From the NCBI GenBank assembly GCA_018713115.1, contig DVFS01000068.1, positions 1 to 57,983 on the forward strand: a stretch of DNA of 57,983 nt. The letters are read 5' to 3'. The position numbers and the translations under genes are program-made. The notes below the pieces were generated by a model. The model was not told where the DNA came from. It saw nothing but the letters and a program-made list of their open reading frames with translations, and made no database searches. How positions within the stretch are numbered: position 1 is the first letter of the stretch; the number at the start of each line of letters is the position of its first letter. Of the stretch, positions 7,553 through 14,312 are shown one piece after another. Origin of the DNA: Candidatus Galligastranaerophilus faecipullorum (GTDB taxonomy: Bacteria; Cyanobacteriota; Vampirovibrionia; Gastranaerophilales; Gastranaerophilaceae).

Positions 7553-8643
7553 TGAAAGATATAAAGGTTGTTAGTTTATTTTCCGGTGGTGGAGGTTTGG
7601 ATTTAGGCTTTGCAGAAGAAGGGTATAATATAATTTGGGCAAATGATAATAATTATGATGCTGTAGAAACATATAAAGTAAACCTAGGTAATCACATTGT
7701 TTTTGCAGATATTAACGATTTAAATATAGAAGATATTCCTAAAGCTGACATTATTATAGGCGGTCCACCTTGCCAATCTTTTTCGCTTGCAGGGAAAAGG
7801 CAAACTGAAGATAAAAGAGGACAGTTGGTTTGGAAATATATTGATATAATAAAGCATGTTCAACCTCAAGCTTTTGTATTTGAAAATGTAACTGGATTAT
7901 TATCTGCTAAAAATTCAAAAGGAAAATTGATTATAAATTTATTAAGAGACGCATTTTTGACTATTGGATACAATGTTGAAATGCAAGTTTTAAATGCAGC
8001 AGATTATGGGATTCCACAAAGAAGAAAAAGAGTTATTATAGTCGGATTAAAAACTGGTAAACAATTTAAATTTCCAAATCCAACACATAGCTTAAATGAT
8101 ATATCGTTAAAAAAGTATGTAAGTGTAAAAGAAGCATTGGATGATTTACCATCCGCTATAGATAATGAAAATTTGGAAATTCAATATATAAAAAAACCGA
8201 TGAATAGTTATCAAAAGTTAATGCATAATACAAATAGTATAACCGAACATTTCATTCCTACAATGAGCGAATTAGATAAATATATAATTTCTTATGTTAA
8301 GCCGGGTGGAAATTATATGGATATTCCCAAAGATGTAAAATCTGAAAGAATTCGTCGCTTGCAAAAAGAGGGTGGGCATACAACTTGTTATGGACGATTG
8401 GAGCCTAATATGCCATCTTATACAATTAATACATATTTTAATCGACCTAATGTTGGATGTAATATTCATTATAAGGAAAATCGTCTTATTACAGTAAGAG
8501 AAGCTTTAAGATTACAATCTTTTCCTGATTCATATAAAATTATATCAAGAAGTAAACAAGGCAGAAATTTAATTGTAGGGAATGCAGTACCACCACTTCT
8601 TGCAAAGGTCATTGCAAAAGAATTAAAAAAATATATTAATTAA
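7552..8643 (+). CDS. DNA C5-cytosine methyltransferase
   Basis: It methylates cytosine at C5 in a specific DNA site. The motif order is complete: SLFSGGGGLDLGF (I), GGPPCQSF (IV) with catalytic Cys at residue 74, FENV (VI), QRRKR (VIII), and the C-terminal LQSFPD and GNAVPP (IX, X). At 363 residues it is ordinary for the family, with a fairly short target-recognition region. The GTG at 7552 is chosen because GGAG lies 8 nt upstream and the codon overlaps the stop of the preceding gene; an in-frame GTG three codons earlier would sit on top of the ribosome site. Confidence 0.93.
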   Translation: MKDIKVVSLFSGGGGLDLGFAEEGYNIIWANDNNYDAVETYKVNLGNHIVFADINDLNIEDIPKADIIIGGPPCQSFSLAGKRQTEDKRGQLVWKYIDIIKHVQPQAFVFENVTGLLSAKNSKGKLIINLLRDAFLTIGYNVEMQVLNAADYGIPQRRKRVIIVGLKTGKQFKFPNPTHSLNDISLKKYVSVKEALDDLPSAIDNENLEIQYIKKPMNSYQKLMHNTNSITEHFIPTMSELDKYIISYVKPGGNYMDIPKDVKSERIRRLQKEGGHTTCYGRLEPNMPSYTINTYFNRPNVGCNIHYKENRLITVREALRLQSFPDSYKIISRSKQGRNLIVGNAVPPLLAKVIAKELKKYIN

Positions 8644-8657
8644 TTTGGAGTTAATTT

Positions 8658-11204
8658 ATGTGGATTTCTTATGCAGATTCTGAAGTTAATAAATTCCATC
8701 CAATATGTCAAAAAGCATTAGAAAATGCTCTTGGGCAAATTGATAAAAAAGATGAATATATAGTCTTACATCATCAATATACTGGTTCTCTAGAAATGGA
8801 CTTTGCTGTACAAAACAAAAACACAGGGAAATATCTTTGCGTTGTAGAAGTAAAAAGAACGCCAAATGATGTTGAAAGTGCAAGATATCAATTTCAAACA
8901 ATGTCTTATGTTCAAATGAATTCAGGAATTAATGAGCAGCCATTTTATATTCTAACCAATTTAGAAACTGCTTATGCATTCAGGTACGATGTTTCAAGAC
9001 CAAAACCTTTTCAACAAATGATAAACCCAGGTCTTTCCAAAATAGGAAAATTTACAGAACTTTCAGAAAATGATTTTATTGAGAAATTATCTGATTATTT
9101 TAAAATAATGCTTTCTAATTTTATAGAAAATAAATACAATTATTTAGTAACATTGGATCAATTTGCAAATATTATAGAAAATATCAAAAATATTCCCCCA
9201 AAATGGAAAACAAACTTAGCATATTTACTATATGAATATATTAGAGGGGCATTTACATTTATAAAAAGAAATGATTTACATGATATACGCTTATTTAATA
9301 AGGACATATCTAAAATTTGTGAAGAAGCATCTAAGGTAAATTTTAAAGGGATCTTTAACTATTCTAATAAAACATTTGATAACAAAATTGATATCGAAAA
9401 TTCTGTCATTACAAACTTATATAACTTTGGCAAACAAAATGTTTCGGGAGATTCAATTGCTACATTATTGCACCAAATTGTATCAAACGGATATGAACAC
9501 GAAGGTGAAGTTCCTACTGATTTGGAATTGGCTCGTTTTGTCTCAATATTAGCGAAATATATTTCGGGAGAACTTGATGGTAATAAAAAAATATGCGATC
9601 CTGCTGCAGGAAGTGGAAATTTATTGAGTTCTGCTATTGAAATATTTAATTTGCAGGCTAATCAAATTATTGCAAATGATATTAATCCAAAATTATTAGA
9701 ATTATTATCATTGCGACTTGGACTTAATTATGCAAATACCATTTCCAAGTCTAACTCTCCCTTAGTTACTAATTTTAATATAGCAGATATAGAGAAAGAA
9801 TATTTTGAAAATACAAGTGTAGTGGTATTAAACCCTCCTTTTGTTGCAGGAATTAATTGTTTAGAAAGAAAACAAAAATTATTAAAAAAAATAAAAGCGT
9901 TAAAAGATGATTGCATTTTAACTTCTAATGGACAAATGCCATTAGAAGCTGTGTTTTTGGAATTATTATTGTCATTATTACCAGATGGTTCTACTGTATC
10001 TTGTGTATTTCCTAAAACTCATCTTGTATCAAGAGGTATTGAAGGGCAAATAATTAGAGCATTATTGTTAAAAGATTTTGGTTTGAGGCTTATTTTTAAT
10101 TACCCAGGAGAAGAAATTTTTGATGAGGTTATAAAAGATACTTGTATAATTGTTGGAAAAACTAGGCAACCTGTTGAATATATAGAAGTAATTGCGAGTT
10201 ATGACAAGATTCCTGATATAAATATAGATAGTTTTTCAGATGCAATTAAAGGTGAGTTTTCAGACCGTTTTTTAGATTTAATTCCTGGAATAGTTGCCAA
10301 GAAAGTTTCACATTCTTTATTATATGATTCTATTGAAGAAGGGTGGAGAGATACAAATAGCGAAATGGCAGAAGCAATTAAGTTTGTAAATACTAATTTT
10401 AAGAATTCTGATAAATTTGAAGAATTAACAAAATATAAAGAGTGTTTAAAAAGAGGTACCGCTGGTAACAATGGTGGTTCTGATTTATTATTTTTTGATT
10501 CTAATCCTAACCTATATAATAGGTATAAAGATAAAAAACTTATACTGAAAAAAGGATTACGAAATGCAAAAATAGATAATTTGGAACTAACAGAGGGAGA
10601 TACCTTGTTTTTGGATATTACCGAAAATAATGATAGTATTATTAATGACATAATTTCAGAGTATATCAAAATACCACCACCAGATGGCAAACAGCAGAAA
10701 AAAGCAAAAAACTTTAATGAACTAAAAATAATATTGCAAAAAGAACAACAGAAAAAATTTACAGGTAATGTTTTATTAATACCTAGAGGAATTAGAACGA
10801 CTGGAAAGGTCTATATTTCTACAAGTGATATTTTTGTTTCTACAAATTTTGTTGTTTGTTCTTTGCAAAATTATGAAGATTTAATTATTCTTGCATCCTG
10901 GATGTCTACAATTTTTTATCAACTTATTTGCGAAGTTTCTTCTAAGGATCAAGAAGGTATGAGAAAAATGGAAGTTGCAGATATATGTAAAACATTTGTT
11001 CCTTGTATTAGTTTAATTCCAAAATCTTTTGTATTAAAACTGATCTCAATAAAAGATAATATTAAATTTGTGGATTTAAAAAATCCACAAATTCGAGATG
11101 TTGATGAAATGTGGGCAAAATTAATTTTTAATGACGAGGCGCAAGAAAAGCTTGAACAAGCACAAACTTTACTAAGTTTTTTAGCAAATAAAAGAAATCC
11201 ATAA
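8658..11204 (+). CDS. Nuclease-methyltransferase fusion (type IIG-like restriction-modification protein)
   Basis: An 848-residue protein joining a nuclease-like N-terminus to an adenine methyltransferase. Near the start D48 (SLEMDFAV) and E64-V-K66 (CVVEVKR) make a D...ExK pattern of PD-(D/E)XK nucleases, similar in style to the N-terminus of type I R subunits. A helical linker (about 110-280) leads to the SAM motif DPAAGSGNLL (from D314) and the catalytic NPPF at 392-395. The C-terminal third (about 520-848) is likely the target-recognition part. One polypeptide could thus cut and methylate, as in type IIG enzymes. It lies 14 bp after the cytosine methyltransferase, so the operon carries two or more specificities. 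A pure methyltransferase with a dead nuclease domain is the alternative. Confidence 0.78.
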   Translation: MWISYADSEVNKFHPICQKALENALGQIDKKDEYIVLHHQYTGSLEMDFAVQNKNTGKYLCVVEVKRTPNDVESARYQFQTMSYVQMNSGINEQPFYILTNLETAYAFRYDVSRPKPFQQMINPGLSKIGKFTELSENDFIEKLSDYFKIMLSNFIENKYNYLVTLDQFANIIENIKNIPPKWKTNLAYLLYEYIRGAFTFIKRNDLHDIRLFNKDISKICEEASKVNFKGIFNYSNKTFDNKIDIENSVITNLYNFGKQNVSGDSIATLLHQIVSNGYEHEGEVPTDLELARFVSILAKYISGELDGNKKICDPAAGSGNLLSSAIEIFNLQANQIIANDINPKLLELLSLRLGLNYANTISKSNSPLVTNFNIADIEKEYFENTSVVVLNPPFVAGINCLERKQKLLKKIKALKDDCILTSNGQMPLEAVFLELLLSLLPDGSTVSCVFPKTHLVSRGIEGQIIRALLLKDFGLRLIFNYPGEEIFDEVIKDTCIIVGKTRQPVEYIEVIASYDKIPDINIDSFSDAIKGEFSDRFLDLIPGIVAKKVSHSLLYDSIEEGWRDTNSEMAEAIKFVNTNFKNSDKFEELTKYKECLKRGTAGNNGGSDLLFFDSNPNLYNRYKDKKLILKKGLRNAKIDNLELTEGDTLFLDITENNDSIINDIISEYIKIPPPDGKQQKKAKNFNELKIILQKEQQKKFTGNVLLIPRGIRTTGKVYISTSDIFVSTNFVVCSLQNYEDLIILASWMSTIFYQLICEVSSKDQEGMRKMEVADICKTFVPCISLIPKSFVLKLISIKDNIKFVDLKNPQIRDVDEMWAKLIFNDEAQEKLEQAQTLLSFLANKRNP

Positions 11205-11224
11205 TAGAAATAAGGAGAAATTTT

Positions 11225-12799
11225 ATGGGGCATATAAAAACTTTGTACATAAAAGGCTTTAAGAAATTTGATGAAATTACAGTTCATTTTAATGAACATA
11301 TGAATATTCTTGTGGGAGAAAATGAAGCTGGTAAGAGTACTATTTTAGAGGCTATCAAAATTGTACTAAATCAAATGTACAAAAATGCTGATAAATCCAT
11401 TTTAAAAGATTTATTTAATAAAACTCAAATGGATATTTTTAATGGCAATCCTTCTCTAGAAACATTACCCAAAATTGAAATTGAGCTAGATTTAGAACTG
11501 AATCCAACAGAAAAAAATACTGAATATTTTTTTGGAGAAAATAGTAGAAATGCAGAAGCAATTTTTGGAATAAAATTTGAATGTTCATTTAATGAAGACA
11601 TTGGTGCTAATTTAGTTGATGTTATTAACAGTGGTGAAATTCCCTACGAATATTATAATTTATCTTGGAAAACATATTCAAAGCAACAATATTATTTAAT
11701 AAAACGTCCTTTAAATTTTATAGCTATCGACACTTCTGAAAGTGATACATATAATTCTTTTAATTATTTTAATAGATCCTTATTCTATAGTCGGTACAAC
11801 GAGGAAGAAAGGATTGCATCAAAAAATAAATTCCGCAATGAACTAAGTAAAATGTTTAAAACAATAAAACTTGATGATATTGATGAGCACAGAAAATTTG
11901 GGATAAATGATAAAAAGGTCATTTTAGAATCTGTATTAGCGGTATATGAAGATTCAATTGCATTAGAGAATAAGGGTAGTGGAATGAGCAGTTTAATAAA
12001 AACTCAAATTGCTCTTGATAAATCCAAAAACAATTTAGATGTAGTTTTAATTGAAGAACCAGAAACTCATTTATGTCATACTACATTGCAAAAAATGTTG
12101 GCAGAAATAGAAAAGCAACAGTCAAATTCACAAATTATCATTACCACGCATAATAACCTTATTGCAAGCAGGTTAAATTTAAAAAATGTTATTTGGATAA
12201 CTATGAATAAAGCCAAATCATTAAATAATATTGCCGAATCAGATGCAAATTTTTTTATAAAAACAGACAATAATAATTTTTTACAACTGTTATTGTCTAA
12301 AAAAGCTATTTTAGTTGAAGGAGCAACAGAGTTTTTATTATTTCCTAAAATCTATCAACAAATTACGGGAAGGTCTATAGAAGATGATGAAATTAGTATA
12401 ATATCTTGTAATGGAATATCTTATTCTAGATACTTGAGTGTTATCAAAGATACAAATAAGAAAATTGCAGTTTTAACTGATAATGACAAAAATAACAAGA
12501 AAATAGAAGAATCTATAAATTATAATGATGAACATCAAAGTCAACATATATTTATGGATAATAATATTAATAATTGGACTTGGGAAAAATGTTTTTATGC
12601 TTTAAATCAAGATACGTTGGATAATTTAATTGAAATTGATAAAACTGCCAATTATTTATTCCATGAAAAAGATTATGGCAAAGTTTTAGGCAAAATGCTT
12701 AATAATAAAGTTGAGACAGCATATTCAATGTTAAATTCAGAGATTCAATTTTTAATTCCTCAATATATACAGGATGCAATTAAATGGCTAAACGAGTAA
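11225..12799 (+). CDS. OLD family ATPase-TOPRIM nuclease (Gabija GajA-like)
   Basis: It combines an ABC-type ATPase with a TOPRIM nuclease. Walker A GENEAGKST is at residues 31-39, a signature-like GSGMSSL at about 257, Walker B VLIEEPETHL at 274-283, and the switch histidine in TTHNNL. The TOPRIM part has E365 and E369 in VEGATEF and a TDND motif at 418-421, the metal-binding acid residues. At 524 residues the layout matches class 2 OLD proteins, which pair with a UvrD-like helicase as in the Gabija defence system. The next gene is such a helicase and overlaps by 16 bp. AAGGAG lies 6 nt before the ATG. Gabija proteins cut phage DNA when nucleotide levels fall; that role is inferred from architecture. 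Confidence 0.85.
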   Translation: MGHIKTLYIKGFKKFDEITVHFNEHMNILVGENEAGKSTILEAIKIVLNQMYKNADKSILKDLFNKTQMDIFNGNPSLETLPKIEIELDLELNPTEKNTEYFFGENSRNAEAIFGIKFECSFNEDIGANLVDVINSGEIPYEYYNLSWKTYSKQQYYLIKRPLNFIAIDTSESDTYNSFNYFNRSLFYSRYNEEERIASKNKFRNELSKMFKTIKLDDIDEHRKFGINDKKVILESVLAVYEDSIALENKGSGMSSLIKTQIALDKSKNNLDVVLIEEPETHLCHTTLQKMLAEIEKQQSNSQIIITTHNNLIASRLNLKNVIWITMNKAKSLNNIAESDANFFIKTDNNNFLQLLLSKKAILVEGATEFLLFPKIYQQITGRSIEDDEISIISCNGISYSRYLSVIKDTNKKIAVLTDNDKNNKKIEESINYNDEHQSQHIFMDNNINNWTWEKCFYALNQDTLDNLIEIDKTANYLFHEKDYGKVLGKMLNNKVETAYSMLNSEIQFLIPQYIQDAIKWLNE

Positions 12800-13890
12800 T
12801 ATTAGCAGCTGCTGGAGCAGGGAAAACTTATCATATATGTCATAATATAGATAGAGATAAGAAAAATCTTATACTGGCATATACTCATGAAAATATTAAA
12901 AATATAAAAAAAGAACTTATTAACGCATTTGGATCTATTCCAGAGTTAACAACTATTATTACATTTGATGCATTTGTGTATCGATATTTAATTTTGCCAT
13001 ATGAACCAAGCATATTAAAGTTCTTTCAAAAAGAAACTTTAAAAACTAAAGGTATTACCTTACAAAAACCTGAACCACAAATTGTTAATAATAGTTCTAA
13101 TCCTAAATATATAAAAAAAGATAAAATTGGGCATTATATTACGAAAAGTGGGTTCTATTATTGTGATAATTTAACAGAACTTATTATGTATGTAAAAAAT
13201 GGAAGAAAGAGTTTAATCAAAAGAATTGCAAATAATTTAAATAAATTTTATAACGAAATTTTAATAGATGAATTTCAAGACTTTAGAGAATACGATTATG
13301 ATTTAATTACTGCATTAGCAAAAGAAATAGACAACATTACTCTTGTTGGAGATTATTATCAACATTCCGTTTCGGGAACAAATAATTCAGGAAAACCATT
13401 TAAAAAAAGTGGAGCCAATGTTTCATATGAAGATTTTAAAAATATAGTATTGAATTTGGGATTTATTATTGATGAAACTACTTTGCAAGCATCTAGAAGA
13501 TGCCCTGAAAATATATGCAAATTTGTGCAAAATAAATTGAATATATCATTTACGCATGATAATGAAAATATAGGAAATGTTATTTTATTAGATGAAAAGA
13601 ATATGGAAAATGTTTTAAATGATAACAATATTATGAAACTTGTATATAAAAATGCAACTAAATATAAATTTCGAGCCATGAATTGGTCATATTCAAAAGG
13701 TGATACTTTTGACAATGTTTGTGTAATTTTGACTGATAAGTTTGAAAAATTATGTAATAATGATTTCTCTTGTAAAAACATTTCGCAAATAACAATAAAT
13801 CAACTGTACGTGGCTTTAACTAGAACAAAAGGAAACCTCTATATTATTAGAAATAGTGATTTTAAAAATATAAACACAAACTATTTGTAG
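12784..13890 (+). CDS. Short UvrD-like SF1 helicase (Gabija GajB-like)
   Basis: A superfamily 1 helicase-like ATPase with Walker A AGAGKT (residues 10-15), Walker B as DEFQD (162-166), GDYYQH, SKGDTFDNVCVIL and the C-terminal VALTRTKGNLYII motif. At 368 residues it is shorter than typical GajB (near 500) or UvrD (over 700), so the accessory 1B/2B domains must be very small. The start overlaps the OLD gene by 16 bp, implying co-translation and a shared complex. It is the last gene of the cargo; the right transposon end begins 3 bp after its stop. Confidence 0.82.
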   Translation: MAKRVILAAAGAGKTYHICHNIDRDKKNLILAYTHENIKNIKKELINAFGSIPELTTIITFDAFVYRYLILPYEPSILKFFQKETLKTKGITLQKPEPQIVNNSSNPKYIKKDKIGHYITKSGFYYCDNLTELIMYVKNGRKSLIKRIANNLNKFYNEILIDEFQDFREYDYDLITALAKEIDNITLVGDYYQHSVSGTNNSGKPFKKSGANVSYEDFKNIVLNLGFIIDETTLQASRRCPENICKFVQNKLNISFTHDNENIGNVILLDEKNMENVLNDNNIMKLVYKNATKYKFRAMNWSYSKGDTFDNVCVILTDKFEKLCNNDFSCKNISQITINQLYVALTRTKGNLYIIRNSDFKNINTNYL

Positions 13891-13892
13891 TA

Positions 13893-13946
13893 TTTTTCTC
13901 AAACTCCCCTGTCACTTTTTCTCAAACTTGGTGTCACTTTACAACA
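13893..13946 (-). repeat. Right end of the transposon with repeated binding boxes
   Basis: TTTTTCTCAAAC occurs at 13893-13904 and 13916-13927, and GTCACTTT at 13911-13918 and 13933-13940, so a unit of about 22-23 bp is repeated and then cut short at the tip. Read inward the tip starts TGTTGTAAAGTGACA (or TGTAAAGTGACA). The boxes are the inverted form of those at 14-70. The exact last base is uncertain by three nucleotides. Confidence 0.75.
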
Positions 13947-14052
13947 AAAATATCCCGGCCGCAAGAATAAAAATGAGTGCCAATATAAGCACAACTGCCG
14001 CAAATATTGCTGCCAAAATCATAAAAAAGGTTTTTAAAAATTTATTTTTCAT
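13939..14052 (-). pseudogene. Small membrane-protein ORF, probably truncated by the transposon end
   Basis: The ATG at 14052 opens 37 codons: a basic start (MKNKFLKTFF) followed by one long hydrophobic helix (AAIFAAVVLILALIFILAAG). The TAA stop at 13939-13941 lies inside the transposon tip, so the original gene either continued or ended elsewhere before insertion. No strong ribosome site is visible. It is downstream of the tRNA-Val gene on the same strand. A short complete membrane peptide is the alternative. Confidence 0.4.
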
Positions 14053-14070
14053 TTGGCCTGTTTATAATAA

Positions 14071-14100
14071 AAAATCCTTAAAATAAATTTTAAGGATTTT
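14071..14100 (-). terminator. Terminator after tRNA-Val
   Basis: A perfect 13-bp stem (AAAATCCTTAAAA with its complement) with a 4-nt loop, followed on the minus strand by TTATTATAAAC. It starts 4 bp after the tRNA 3' end. Confidence 0.7.
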
Positions 14101-14103
14101 TAA

Positions 14104-14179
14104 TGGTGGGCGTTGAGAGGCTCGAACTCCCGACATCTTCCTTGTAAGGGAAGCGCTCTACCAACTGAGCTAAACGCCC
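14104..14179 (-). tRNA. tRNA-Val (anticodon TAC), CCA encoded
   Basis: The minus strand reads GGGCGTTTAGCTCAGTTGG at its 5' end and AACGCCC-A-CCA at its 3' end, forming a seven-pair acceptor stem. The anticodon arm is CTTCC-CTTACAA-GGAAG with anticodon TAC, and the T arm contains GTTCGAG. The length is 76 nt including the CCA. The transposon right end lies about 160 bp downstream. Confidence 0.95.
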
Positions 14180-14211
14180 CAATAACTTATTTAACTGTCA
14201 ATCTTCTTTGT

Positions 14212-14275
14212 GTTTAGCTCAGTTGGTTCTTTCTGTGCATTCGCACATCGGCTCCGCCGAGTGAGCTAAACGCCC
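14212..14275 (-). repeat. tRNA-derived palindrome able to form a three-way junction
   Basis: GTTTAGCTCA (14212-14221) pairs with TGAGCTAAAC (14262-14271). Inside lie two perfect hairpins, TGTGC-ATTC-GCACA (14234-14247) and TCGGC-TCC-GCCGA (14248-14260), end to end. On the minus strand the first 14 nt (GGGCGTTTAGCTCA) equal the 5' end of the neighbouring tRNA-Val, and the far arm is an inverted copy of tRNA positions 5 to about 20. It therefore looks like a rearranged tRNA fragment rather than a functional tRNA. It lies just upstream of the tRNA gene. Function unknown. Confidence 0.6.
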
Positions 14276-14312
14276 TTTGGGTAATATTATAATACCTGCT
14301 CAAAAACTAAAG

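Larger units (their letters stand above)
1..13945. mobile_element. Mu/Tn7-like DDE transposon with a defence-gene cargo (left tip outside the window)
   Basis: A MuA-type transposase and a MuB-type ATPase start the element. A TTGAGAAAA box recurs three times at 17-69, and its reverse complement twice at 13893-13927, so the ends are inverted arrays of transposase-binding-like sites. The right tip reads, inward, TGTTGTAAAGTGACA or TGTAAAGTGACA, the TG start expected of this transposase class, which places the boundary at 13943-13946. The whole stretch is visibly more AT-rich than the purine and cell-wall genes beyond it. The cargo is methyltransferases, a nuclease fusion, an OLD nuclease and a helicase. 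The left tip and any target duplication cannot be seen. The type is inferred from gene content and ends, not from a match to a named element. Confidence 0.8.
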
